Part shown: positions 50,691-64,000 of the stretch, piece by piece
How the letters are laid out: each line of letters begins with the position of its first letter
Position numbering within the stretch: position 1 is the first letter of the stretch
Origin: Cacajao melanocephalus
Taxonomy: Eukaryota; Chordata; Mammalia; Primates; Pitheciidae
DNA length: 64,000 bases
NCBI GenBank assembly: GCA_963573385.1
Contig: CAUYLG010038350.1
Location: forward strand, 54,860 to 118,859
Direction of reading: 5' to 3'
Notes under the pieces: model-generated
Told to the model about the DNA's origin: nothing
Seen by the model: the letters and a program-made list of their open reading frames with translations, nothing else
Databases searched by the model: none
Position numbers and translations under genes: made by a program

Positions 50691-51660
50691 AAGGCAACAT
50701 AACTTTTATTAAGGGTTTATAATTCAGTGGCAATATGTATTCTAAATGAATGCACACATACAGAAGACAGATGCAAAGGTAAGACAAATGCAAAGACAAA
50801 AGTAAAAAATATTTGCTATACAAATCATGATGAATAAATGCTTGCATGTGATTCTAGCAGAGGGAACAGAATGTGTAAACAGCTGTGGTAAGAAATGTTC
50901 TAATACCTCAGCTTGTATAATGTGTCTGGAAATTTGACTATGAAAAGTCTGAGAAGACAAATTCTAAAACTGAAGCAAGCAGGTAATAGAAATGGAATTC
51001 CTCCTTCACCATGATATAGCTTCTAAGATTTATCCTGAGGATAATTAAAAGTCATTGTTTGATTTTAGATTGATGATATTTAATTACAAATAAGGTTTTT
51101 CAATCCCTCTAAAACTTCAACATAAAAATAAGCCACAGAGGACTGACAGTGGAAAGCCAGAAATACCCACTAAAAGTCAAACTCTATTATAAACCAGGTG
51201 AAAAATCATGACCTGAGCAAAGTTAATGTTGGCAGAAATGGAAAAACAATATATGATTCACATATTAACTATGTGGAATTTTTAGGTTTTGGAGATATGT
51301 GAGAGGGGTATGATGGAGGAGTTACATAAACATGCATTTCTTATTTGTTCAGAGTAAGGGGTTGCAGTATCAATCATCATGATTATGATAAATGAGAGAA
51401 ACAAGTTGGAAACAATATAGTATTATGAATTTGATGTTGGATCTGTGGAGTTTTGAGTGCCTCTGGAATCTTTCTAGATAGCAGGGATATATTCAGAAAA
51501 ATAGACCTGGACTTTGGAGAGACATCTGGCCTGAGATAATTAATTGAAAGTTACAAATTACAAATATTGCCACTGTAGTGAATGATATCTGCAGAGATGA
51601 TGCAAAAAGCGAAAACAGAGTCTAGGATAGAATGCTGGGGAAAGTATCAGACAATATTTA
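50691..51660 (+). mobile_element. Possible old mammalian interspersed repeat, family not named
   Basis: The order of agcagagggaacagaatgtg, ttttgagtgcctctggaatc, gacctggactttggagagac and ctaggatagaatgctgggga resembles a common mammalian repeat whose name I cannot recall with certainty. Frames at 50662-50960 (-) are not credible genes. Confidence 0.35.
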
Positions 51661-53529
51661 AGAAAAATAATTGTCTTCCTCCTTACCACACATCTTTATT
51701 TTTTCATGTAAATTTTATCTGAGGACAATTTTCCCTGTAGCAGTATTATCTATAGGCTATTCATTCTCTCATACTTTAAATAAAACAGAAAGGATACAAC
51801 ATAAGAGAGAGAAAGGAAGCTTTCCATCTTTTATTTCATTATCTATCTTTCCACTGTTTTGCAGACAATTAATTAAATAGCACATCCTCTTGTTTTGAGG
51901 GTCATGCCATTCAACTAAAACATTTTTTTCTTGAATCTAGTAATTAAAATAAAATAAGTAACTATTATGGAATATTCATTCTTGTATAATCACTATAACA
52001 TCTCTTAAAGTTTATACTGTCTTTCAGTCTGTCAATTTTTATTTTCTTGCTTTGTTCAATACCTAAAGAAACCAAGAACATGAAATGTATAACATCAACC
52101 TCTTTGGTCTAAATATCTAAATCCATGACCTTCTTGATTTCTTTTTTTTCTTTTTTTTTTTTTTTTTTTTGTCACTTTGCTGACCTAAGCCTAAAATCAA
52201 TTCCATATTTAGTTATCTCATCTAATTTCTAGCAGATTAAGTAATTGTTGTATAACCATCTAACTTGGCAGCACTATAGCTAAGAAATATGTTATTTCCA
52301 ATCTTAACACTGTCCTCCTTTTTTTTTTTTTTTTTTAGCAATGCCCTTAACCTCATATCCCTCTCTAAACTGGTTTCTCTTCTGTTTCACTTCTCTTGAG
52401 AGAGTAGACTCTACTGCCCTCTCTATGTCTCTACTTCCTCCTATGCACTCATAGATCTACAAAGAGTCTGGCTCCAGTCCCATACCTCTAAAGAAACTGC
52501 TCTTTATAATTCAGCAATGTCCTGCTGGGGCTAAAGACTTTGATGAGGTTTGATGTACCCATGCTGACAGAGCAAAGGTATCTCTTTTTCTGAGATTAGC
52601 TATGAGGATACCACTCACTTCTCCTTGACTAGAAACATGCAAGGCCCTCAGAAACCAGAAACATTGAACAGATTTCCTCATTTCACATACATTTCAATCT
52701 ACATCCAGAAACAAAATTTTAAAAATGTAATTCTTGCAAATGGAGCCTGCTAAATATCAAGGAAAACTGTTCCAACCATGAGTGTGTAAATTATAAGAAA
52801 CATATAAATCTTAAAAACAAAATCTTTATTTCTACAACCCACATGCAAAGATCACGTAATTTTGGATCTGCTAAGGACATCTAATATACCATATGGATAA
52901 GCTTACCTTACACTGATGTTAGCCCAGAAAAAAAAAAAAAAAAACAAACAGCTGAAATGATAGATTTATTTTTCTCTTCTATTTTTGCTTTAATCAAGTT
53001 GAGTTTTATTTTTATTTAAATACACATGAGTTAGTTTTGAATAATCAATATATCTACCTTAAAAGTTTGTTTTGAAAATTAAATGAGATAAAACATATTA
53101 TAATATTTTAGTTTGCCAAAAATTAAATATGGTTTTTGTTAAAGCACAAACCACCAACAAAAAGTCTTATTCAGTCAAAAGGATGAATTTTAATTACTAT
53201 TTTAAAGGGAAAATGAGCAATTTATTTTAGAGAATAGAATCCAAATATGTCAGCTGAAATGAGAACTTGGATTAAATAGTTTAAAGAGAGAGTGGTAATG
53301 TTTGAAATGAGCACTTTTAAGACATTTAAATAAAATACATTCAAATTACCCATAGTATTTTAAAACACAAATAATTAACAATTATGTATTGGGATTGTGT
53401 TATTTTTTTAAAGCAATGCTTAATACAAAATGAAGATTATATATAAAACATGAAAGTTACCAAACTAATTATTTGGTTTGTTTTTAAGATTTATAAAAAT
53501 GACATAATTATATAGGTGGTCTCCTAGAA
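51661..53529. other. No recognised gene; homopolymer tracts
   Basis: AT-rich, with T-runs at 52142-52170 (T8-C-T20) and 52319-52336 (T18) and an A18 run at about 52928-52944. The two T-runs could be the tails of degraded minus-strand retroposons, but I find no body downstream. Confidence 0.5.
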
Positions 53530-54947
53530 CTTCCAACATAATTTTTAAAATCCATCCATGTTATTGGTTCTAGACATTATTCTTCCATTTGGACCACTAC
53601 ATATTATGCTGGTAATTTTATCACAATTTATCCATTTGTCATGCAGATAGACTTTGTGTATGCATACATTTTTAAAAATTAAAACAAACAAAACTACTAT
53701 GTATATTATTGTACAGATCTATGGGCACACACATTCAACAGTTTTTCCAGAGGTTATAGTGAGAAACAGAAATACTAGTTTACTAGATAATTTTTGTTTT
53801 ATCTGGACAACATTATATAGTTTTCCAGTGTTCGTTAATTAATGTACACTGTCATAAGCAATCTTTAATCATATTTTGTCTAACATTTTTGCCAATCAAT
53901 AAGTAAAATGTAGTTCTCATTTTGTCACTAATTTATATTTTCCTGATTCTGTAAAAGCATAATTTTCTATATACATTGAGTTAGGCAAGTAGTCTTCTGA
54001 AAAATTTCTGCATATCTTTTCATAGTCTGTCTTATTGTTATTTTATTTTAAACATTTTAAAAGATTAATCTATATACTTATCTACGTTCAGCTTTTTGTA
54101 TTCCTATTAACTTCCTCCTTCGAGCTTGTCTTTTAACTTTTGTTATGATATTTTTCAAATTAGCAAATGTTTTTAATTTTGTTATGAAATGTATCAATTT
54201 TTTTTGAAAAGAAGAATTTGAGGGGCATGCTAGAACCCTTTATCATTCTTATTTATTCAGGATACTTTCATATATTATTAACCATTCTTACTTATTAAAT
54301 AAACTTTGGCTATTGTTGGTCACTTGTACCTACAATTACTGTTTTAGTTTCAGCTTGCCACATTTCTCATACAACATATTGAATATTTATTTGAAATTAT
54401 AGTAAATCTACAGGCTAGTTTGAAAGGGGTACATGCCTGTACAATAAAGACATTTCCTATGAATGAACACAAGAAAGATCTCCAATTATTGGTTTTATTT
54501 AATGTTTTCAGTAAAATGTTACCAATTTCTACACAGAAATCTCACATACATTTTGTCAAAATTATTCTCAATTACTTAAATTATTGGTACTGTGAGTGGG
54601 TCTTATTTAAAAATCCAGTTTTCTAATTTTAGGCTACTGTTTTAGAAATAGATTATCTACGCAAAGTTTAAATATTTATGAAATCATTGAATATTCTGAT
54701 TTTTCTTGAGTCACTTTGTAATTTATACTTTCTTTATAATTTGACAATCTTGTGTAGGTTTTTCAAAAAATATTGGTATCCAGTTGTTTGTAATACTTTA
54801 GTCTCTTAAATAATATCTGAATCTAGCATGCTTTTAGTCCTACTATGCTGTTAAGGGTGTGCCAGCTTCTCTTCCTCTCATTGTTTCTTGATCATTCTTT
54901 TAATGTATTATATATTTGTCCTCAAAGACCCAACATCTTTAATTTTT

Positions 54948-54950
<3 letters not shown>
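53530..54950 (-). mobile_element. Old L1 (L1M grade) relic
   Basis: The plus strand passes in reverse through L1 ORF2 landmarks: aatccatccatgttattgg, tttatccatttgtcatgcag, tgcatatcttttcatagtct, and later aagatctccaattattggtt with ttattctcaattacttaaat. Divergence is high and no frame survives. The sequence after about 54650 is uncertain. Confidence 0.5.

Positions 54951-54951
<1 letters not shown>

Positions 54952-54995
<44 letters not shown>
54952..54995. repeat. (TG)22 microsatellite
   Basis: Twenty-two uninterrupted TG units. Long and pure enough to be highly polymorphic. The 114-codon frame through it (54888-55232) is an artefact of the repeat. Confidence 0.97.
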
Positions 54996-54997
<2 letters not shown>

Positions 54998-55564
54998 TGA
55001 TTGCACATATTTCTCACCCTTCCTTATTTCCTCTTTCCCTCTCTTCCTTCTTTTCTCATGGAATGAAGCATACAGGGATAAAACGCATATTTCAGAGGCA
55101 TTCACTATGAAGAATGATCTCAAAATTAGTACACAGTGTAATTGTCACACAGGCAATGAAATAAATAAGAAAATAATAACACCCCAAACATGCCCCTTGT
55201 GCTCCTGCCAAGAGGCTCTTTCCCCTGGTTGAGTTCCTTAAATTCAGAGAGATGTGCTGGCATCAAATTCTTCACCTGCTGGCCCTAGGCTCTGTCTCCA
55301 AAGCAGTACTGCCTTGGCAGTTCACCTCCAGGCAAGTCTTCTGAATTAAACGTGGCTCCTACTGCAGTAGTTTCTGCACATAATTTTAGGAAAGGGCACA
55401 GTTTTGGCGACCTCTCCTTCATTTGTGAGACCTGTGAAGACTAAAGGAGAATTTATCCTGCAAGTGCAATTTCCTCAGTGCCATAATGCTATACACACTG
55501 CTATACTGTTTGCTATTAAATAATATTCTGATCTTAAGGGAGGCAGTACATTATCATTCTTTTA
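54996..55564. other. No recognised feature
   Basis: A locally GC-richer interval at 55195-55400 within AT-rich surroundings, with no motif I can name. Confidence 0.5.
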
Positions 55565-55795
55565 AGAAAGCCTTTGAAGTGGACCACTTAGATTTGATAT
55601 AAGTTGCACCATGTCTTCTTGGGAAAATTGCAAATTATATTCTTGAACCTCAGCTTTCTTCCCATTAAAATAGGAACAATAACAGTAGCTATGACATAGA
55701 GCTGCTGTACAGATTAAGTAAAAAACAATTACAACAGTATAATAATATAGGGAATAAGGCAATGAATACAAAAGTAGTTGCCATTATTATTTCAT
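55565..55795 (-). mobile_element. MIR SINE
   Basis: Reverse MIR text is clear: gggaaaattgcaaattatat, gaacctcagctttcttccca, ttaaaataggaacaataaca, gagctgctgtacagattaag and a closing ..gttgccattattatttc. Confidence 0.85.
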
Positions 55796-57518
55796 TTAAA
55801 ATATACATTTAAGTTTTTTAGCCCTGGGAAACACCTTTCACAAAAACAACTTTGATTTAACATAATGTACTACAGAATGAATGAGCCACTACCACAATTA
55901 TTTTCTTTTTTAATTTTCTGACTAATTCAAAAATTCTGTCCTCTTATAAAACTGTTATGGTTGTAATTATCATTTTCTTGTCAATAACAGTTTGAAAATG
56001 CTGACGTTAGTAATCACAATTTGTCATTAAAATGTTTATTTTAGAAAAGTGTCAGAAATTAAAGTCAAAGTAATTAATCCATGTCTCCATAAATCACAGT
56101 ATGGCATAAAATTTTAAGACGCTAGGCATTTTTATTTTATTTTAATCTGTTGCTTTTGAAATGCTTAAAATAGATCAAATCATTTTTTTCAGTAAATAAA
56201 AGATAAAATAAATTATACTATATTTGCTTCATTTATCTGTAGCTATTCATATTATGTCATTGAACTATTTTGAATAAGTATAAAAATTAGATAAAGGATC
56301 AAATAAGGAATAATAGGATAATTGTCTAACAAAATGATTTATTACATTTAGAATTTCGATTTTAAAATTACCTTTTAGTTATAGTGCATGTGTTGTCTGA
56401 ATTAGTTTACATAAATATTTCAGAAATTAACTGAATCAGACACAGTTAATCAACAGTATTCAGATAACTAAGTTTTTGTGTTCTGAATATTTCCAGATGG
56501 TGCTTATTACTACATAATACACATGATTGTATCTCATACTCCTGGTGTATTTTCTAGAGGTTAATAATAATCCAGAAAATGAATATAAACTGTAACACCT
56601 TTATTAAATATGAAAATTTAATTCTGCTATTCTCCCTTTATTTGCAGAGATATTACAAAGTACAATATGTCCAAACATTTTATCTCTTCTTTTGCTTATT
56701 TCACAGGGTAAAAGGAATGTTTCTATTCTAAAATTTTTAGTAGAAAGTCATATTTAAATCATTTGAGCTCATCCCATAAGCCATCAAAGATAATAATTAC
56801 TGGGCATTATTTATAGCAATGAAATAAACTATTATTTTAATAATAGAGTGTCTTTCAAGCTGTAATGTTTGATTATCAAGAGCCATTTTGTTTTGGGGGT
56901 GTTTGTGTGGTTGTGTTTGAACTAAGCATCAAACATTAGAATTGCATTGATATCACTAACTTTTAAAGCAATTTCATTGTGACTTACAAAATACAGAAGA
57001 CTGTAAGTTAAGTAACTGTAATAGAATCTAGTGGAAATAACCTTTGGCCACAATCTATGTGTAGACATGAGTTACCATTTTTACTACATTTCACAGTAAA
57101 TTCTCATTTCATTCATTCATAAATAACCTCATAAGAAATTCTTCCTCTTTCTTCTAATGAAGCAATATGGTAGATATGCAAAGAATGAGATTGTAAGAAA
57201 TAGATGAAGTGGCCAGAAAGCAAAGAGGAAAAATTGCAAATTGTCATTATTAACTCTATTGGGTGTTTCCAGGTCTGAGCCAATACTTGTGATAACCAAA
57301 TATGTAGATACAGCTACAAAATAAGCTACTTAACTCAGATCACCATAATTTATGTATAACTGCAAGGTTTTGAAAATTTAGCTTAATAATTTCAAATACA
57401 AGGTAAACTATAATGTTATTTTGGAACATGATAGTAAATATTGCAAAGTGAAATTTTATCATTTTGTAAGCAATTACTTTGGTAGATGAGATTTCTTTGC
57501 AACATAAAAACATAATAG
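55796..57518. other. No recognised feature (AT-rich)
   Basis: About 1.7 kb of AT-rich, repeat-poor sequence with no credible coding frame. Confidence 0.6.
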
Positions 57519-58924
<1,406 letters not shown>

Positions 58925-59440
58925 TTCCTCAATTTAGCAGTACCATTTGATAAGTTTTAAAAATTGTATAAAATTATGTGACTTCCACCTTAATGAGATA
59001 AAACTTTTCCACTGATGATTATGTTGTCAAATACCTTTTTCCAACCTTTCTGGAAGTAACCATTTATTTGCTATCTGTAACTAATAGTTTTGCCTCTTAA
59101 TACTTTTTATATAAATGGAAGAAACATTTATATGTAATCTTTTGCATTTGACTTATTTTTTCCTATAATATTGTTATATTTTGGTCATGCTGTTGCTGTA
59201 TTAATAGCTCATGTCTTCATATTGCTGAAATACATTCCATAATTTGCATATAGCCAATTTCTTTATCCATTCACTATCTGATGACCCATCACATTATTTT
59301 TAGTTCTTGACAAATATGAATAATGCCACTTTGAGATTCACATAAAGGTCTTTGTGTTAGAATACCTCTTCATTTATATTTGAAAATGTCCTAAGAATGA
59401 GAGTGCTGTACTATATAATAAATTAAGGTATAACTTGTAA
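58925..59440 (-). mobile_element. L1M 3'-end fragment
   Basis: Reverse text of an old L1 3' end: gactattcc..ctgtaactaatagttttgc, ttatataaatggaagaaaca, tacattccataatttgcata and tatccattcactatctgatg. No frame survives. Confidence 0.65.
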
Positions 59441-59452
59441 ATATTAACTTAA

Positions 59453-60442
59453 AAATATCTAAGAATAAATTTAATTAAAAAGGTAAAAGATCTCTACAAG
59501 GAAAACTATACAACAGTGATAAAAGAAATTGAAAAGGATACAATAAAATGGAAAGATATCTCATGTTCATGAATTGGAAGAATTAGTACTGGAAAATGAC
59601 CATACTTCCAAAATGAAGCTACAGATTCAATGCAATCCCTACCAAAATATTAATGATATTCTGCATGGAAATAGCAAAGGAAAAACATTCTAAAATTTAT
59701 ATTGAACCACAAAAGACCCCAAACAATCAGAGCTATCCCAAGCAAAAGGAACAAAAATGAAGGCATTACATTATAATCTGACTTCAAAATATACTACAAA
59801 ATTGTAATAATCAAAACCTCCTGGTACTTGCATTCAAACAGACACATAGACCAATAGAATGGAATAGAGAACCAATAAATAAATGCATCTATTTAGAGCT
59901 AGCTGATCTTCAACACAGATGTCAAGAACACATATTGCAGAAAAGACAGTATCTTTAACAAATTTAACTTAGAAAAATGGATATTCACACGCAAACAAAT
60001 CGAACCAGACCTCTATCTTCCACTATTATACAAAAATCAACTAAATTGAATCAACTTAAAGTGAATTAAAGACTTCAGTGTGAGACATGAAACCATGAAA
60101 CCACTAGATCAGAAACAATAGACCAAAAAACATAGACTCAAAAACTATGAAACCACATTGGGGAAATGCTTTAGGATATTAGTATAGGAAAACATTTTAT
60201 TAAGAAGACCTAAAAAACAGAGGCAACCAAAGCAAAAATAGACAAATGGGACTATATCAAACTACAGTTTTGGCACAGCAAAGGAAAAAATAGAGTGAAG
60301 AGACAGCCCACAGAATCAGAGAAAATACTTGCAAAATACATATAAGAAACTCAAAATACTCAACACTAATAATAATAATAATAGTCTAATTTTTAAAAAT
60401 GGGCAAAGTCTTGAATAGAAATCTTTCTAAAAAGGACAAACA
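59453..60442 (+). mobile_element. L1 (L1MA/L1MC grade) ORF2 fragment
   Basis: Plus-strand ORF2 from the region after the RT (agatctctacaaggaaaact) to near the C-terminus (gggcaaagtcttgaatagaa). Truncated at both ends, with no 3' UTR. Frames are broken throughout. Confidence 0.85.
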
Positions 60443-60446
60443 GGAC

Positions 60447-61345
60447 CTGTTCCACTAGTCTATATGTTTGCCTTAGTACTAGCTTAAATTACTAGTTCTT
60501 TATTATATACTTCAAAATCAGGGTGTTTGATGCTTCCATCTTTTTTCTTTTCCAAGATTGCTTTGGCTATTTGAAGTCTTTCCTGGTTCTATATGAATTT
60601 TACAATTGCCTTATCTGTTTATGCAAAAAGGTCATTACAACATTGATAAGCATGTCACGGACTCTATAGATAGCTTTGAGCACTATGAATATTTTAACAA
60701 TATCAAATTTTCCAGTTCATAAACACAGGGTATCTTTCATTTATTTGTGTCCTTCCATTTCTCCATCAGTGTTTTATCGTTTTCAGTGTGCATGTTTTTA
60801 TCTCCTTAGTTAAGTTTATTCTTAAGTATTTTTTGATGTTACTGTAAATGAAATTATTGTTTTTCAGATATTTGGTTGTTGGTGTATAAAAAAACAATGA
60901 ATTCTTGTATGTAGATTTTGTATCCTGAAACTTTACTGAATTCATTTCTTATTTTTAAAAGTTTTTTGGTGGAGTTTTTAGGGTTTTCTCTATATATAAT
61001 CACGTAATCTGCAGAGAAAATTTAGCTTCCTTTTTCTGATTTAGATGTCATTTTATTTTATTTTAATTAATTAATTAAATTTTTGCCTAATTGCTATGAC
61101 TAGGACTTCCAAATCTATTTTGAATAGAAGTAGTAAGAATGGGCATTTTTGTCTTGTTCCTGATCATAGAGAAAAACTGTTAGTTTTTCACTGGATTTTA
61201 TTGTTGAGCCAAATTTCTTCCATAATTAGTTTGTTGCAAGTTTTAATGTAATTATTGAGTATTACCATGTATGACAGTCTCATATAAAGGATTTATTTTT
61301 ACCCTGTATGTAATGGAAACTACTCTACATATATTCTATGATTTT
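60447..61345 (-). mobile_element. L1 ORF2 fragment in opposite orientation
   Basis: Minus-strand ORF2 from a point overlapping the preceding fragment back into the RT region. The plus strand reads gcctttg-type landmarks: gattgctttggctatttgaa, gtgttttatcgttttcagtg and gggcatttttgtcttgttcc. It abuts the plus-strand fragment within a few bases. Confidence 0.85.
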
Positions 61346-61499
61346 TACATTAATGAGATTGTTCATATTAATAAATATAGCTATATTCATTTATTTTAAT
61401 CTCTTTTATTTAATTACATATGTGGGTTGTGTGTCTATCTGTGTTTGTGTATTTCACCATACTTTTATCCATTTTGGTTAGATAACGTGCAGTTTTACA

Positions 61500-62960
61500 A
61501 CACTTGTTCTGAAAAAAATAGCTAGCACCTGTTATATAATGAATAAATAACTTAAGAATGTAATTGTTGAATTATAGAATTCAGCACTTTTAATTCTACT
61601 GGTTTTCGCCAAAGTGTGACGTCAATTTATAGTTACTGTACATTTTATGCAGCCTCTGATGTTGTTGGAAATTCTGATACTTTTGCTACAGGTGAGAAAT
61701 GGCATGTCACTGATATTGAGGATTCAATTGCATTTTTTTATTATGAATACATTGAGTAAATTTTTATATGAGTCATTTGTTTTTTCTCTATAGTGAAGTT
61801 TCATATTAGTTATTTTGCATTTTTACTGTATTTTGTATTTATTAAAATTACTCCTTCACATGTTTTATATACAAATCCTTCCAAATTTTAGGTGAAACTG
61901 TTGATACCTTTCTCCGTTATGTGGCTTGACTTTTTATCAACAGCGGCTCTTTTCAATGTAAATGAATCAGGTTTTCTTTATTATTTGCATTTTGTGTCTT
62001 CTTGAAGAATGTTTGGCTTACTCCACAATCATAAAGACATTGCATAACTTCTAAGTATTTTGCAGACTTTAAGCTTTAGCCTTTAATCCACCTGGAATTT
62101 ATTTTTGCGTATGGTAAGATATAAAGAATCAGTTTTATTTTTTTCATATTTTAATCATTTATTACTAACTAATCATTTTATTCATAATCTACCCTGCTGT
62201 CTTTCACAATTCTAGTTTCCATATGTACCAAGGAACGATTTTGGATATTCATTTGTCTATTTATCCTGGGAAAAGATTATACAACTTTTATTACTAACAC
62301 TTTATGGTGAGTTTTAACAACCACTTTAAAGTCTAGCCATCATATTTATTTTTAGGAATGTTTCAAGCATACTCAACTTTGCTCTTCTACGTAAAATTTA
62401 GTTTCTGTTCTCTTGGTAATTGCTATTATGCTTCTGTTTAAAATTGCAATTACCCTAAAGATTGTTTTTACAAGTCAAACATTTGATAATAATGAAACTT
62501 CTAATTCAAAATGTATATTTCTACATTTGCTTATATTTTTAAAATCACAAAATTTGTTGCATATTTTCTTTCTGATATCTTGCACATATTGAATTATATT
62601 TTTCTTAGACTAGAACACATATATAAACAAATGTATTAGATTCAACTATTTTATAGCTTTTTCTCCTCCTTTTTTCCATGTAGACAAGTATAGCATGTGA
62701 AATTAATAAGGATTTATTTATTTCTATTTTAAATTTTCAACCTTTTTTTTTCTATTATCACGGTATATTGGACAAAGCTTTAGATAAAATACAAATAGAT
62801 TTAGTAGTTTGATAGATTGTTGTCTGTTTTCAAATCTTAAGAAAGTGTTTTTGGCATTTTGATCATTAAGTATATTAATATCTCTGGTTTTTAGATGCAC
62901 TTTATTGCATTATTCTTCATTAATAGAGGCTATTATTAAAGGTCTTTAAAAGTTATCAAA
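61500..62960 (-). mobile_element. Old L1 (L1M/L1ME grade) ORF2 relic
   Basis: Landmarks in reverse order: gctacaggtgagaaatggca, atgtggcttgactttttatc, tttgtgtcttcttgaagaat, cctttaatccacctggaatt, and on toward the RT side. All frames are destroyed. Confidence 0.65.
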
Positions 62961-64000
62961 ATATTTTAATCTTTACCCTCGCCTTCCACAACAGCAGATT
63001 TTGGCATTGTTAGCATGCGTCTCCCACTTGTTTACAGACTCACACTGACCTTTTTTCCAAGAACCAACACAGGCATTTAGCTGAAAAACTAAAAAAATAA
63101 AACAACACTGACCCTTTGAAAGAAGTGGCATGCTACAGCCTATACCATGAACCAGGTGGAAAAACTGTAGGTTTCCAGAGTGTGAGAGGTGGAAAACTGC
63201 CTTTGCTATTATATACTTCCACTGGGGAACCTAGCTATTCAGATCATGGGGGAAGGCCTTCACCCTACTCAGCACTCAACCTGATTTAGAGAGCAGTGGA
63301 AAGTATATGAGAAGGAGTGGAACTGGGACATGCTTTGCATGCATTCCCAGTCTCCAACGAGGATGGAGGAAAGCCATCCCTGATTCTACTTCAAAGAGGG
63401 CCTCCTGGAAGACTGCTAGCTAACAGGGGTAGTAGCCATATGTTAAGAAGAGCTTGCAACTGAGATTCGCAATATTATCTCGAGTAGGAACAAACTCCCT
63501 TGGCCAGAACCGAGGGTCAAGTGGGAACTGTACTGCAGCCATGAGTGTAGAAGCTAGCAGACCAAGAGGGGCAGGGTCTGAAAGTTGAGGTTGCTGTCTC
63601 CATGGGAAGGGCTTGTGGTTTGTGGTGGTTTTGAGTTCTGAGCATACACTTCCTGAAAACCAGCTAGCTGCCCTGCCAAGTGTGTGGAGCTACATGGAGC
63701 TTATCACTGCCTGCCACTCCTCACTCTCCATATAGACTCTTCTGTGCAGCAGAGGCAGCTGTGCTCCTCAATGGAACATTACCCCAGTGTCCAGAGAACT
63801 GCTTTCTGATCCCCACTGGGGTCTCTGCTTGCCCTGCATGTGGACAGCCAGAGCACAGACTTGCCTAACCTAGGCTCCACTTGGCTTTGCCCCTCTACCT
63901 AACCCGGTAGCTTAAAACAAAGGATAGAGACTTTTGGGAGCCCTATGGTCCTACTCATTGCCTGTGACAACAGAGTACCTCCCCTGGGTAACGTAAGGCA
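62961..64000 (+). mobile_element. Possible L1 5' UTR running off the window
   Basis: Composition shifts to GC-richer at about 62980, with ccacaacagcagattttggc, atgcgtctcccacttgttta and many ctg/cag-rich blocks in the style of old L1 5' UTRs. No ATG-led ORF1 is reached before the window ends. The 62-codon frame at 63680-63868 is probably incidental. It could instead be non-repeat DNA. Confidence 0.4.

Noticed and set aside
54888..55232. 114-codon frame through the TG tract
   Set aside because: The (TG)n repeat encodes alternating Cys-Val; a composition artefact.

Overview
This is an intergenic or intronic stretch of a primate nuclear genome, most likely human or another ape. The call rests on repeat content: dimeric Alu elements on both strands (J, S and one Y/Sc-like copy), primate L1 copies, THE1/MST MaLR LTRs, and older mammalian layers (MLT1, MER2, MER5, MIR, old L1). 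I find no protein-coding gene, tRNA or rRNA gene, CRISPR array or bacterial feature. The reading frames that are open fall inside Alu, L1 or LTR sequence or are short chance frames in AT-rich DNA. Family names come from memory of consensus sequences; no database was searched.

Layout. 1-8452: fossil 7SL-like monomer, several Alus, an MLT1C-like LTR, a solo MaLR LTR split by an Alu, and a second MLT1 LTR split by a left-monomer-only Alu. 8461-11697: a minus-strand L1 that kept both ends but lost its middle. 11706-18935: MER5, Alus, a THE1 LTR, a 5'-truncated L1, and a MER2 DNA transposon split by a solo LTR and carrying a long hairpin. 19958-23974: Alus, including an Alu with an inverted 5' half inside another Alu, and L1 fragments. 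24154-36145: an old minus-strand L1 interrupted by a nearly full-length younger L1 (26300-33266), which itself carries two Alus. 36146-58924: mostly AT-rich sequence with few recognisable repeats, broken by MIRs, MaLR LTRs, two dimeric Alus and one truncated Alu, one plus-strand L1 tail and a (TG)22 microsatellite. 58925-64000: a pile-up of old L1 fragments in both orientations, then GC-richer sequence that may be an L1 5' UTR running off the window.

Nothing here works as a pathway or operon. Its interest is as a record of retrotransposition: target-site duplications date nested events, and several junctions preserve unusual mechanisms (3' transduction by an Alu, twin priming of an Alu, monomer retroposition, microhomology deletion in an L1, target-site deletion). 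I did not find a previously undescribed biological system.
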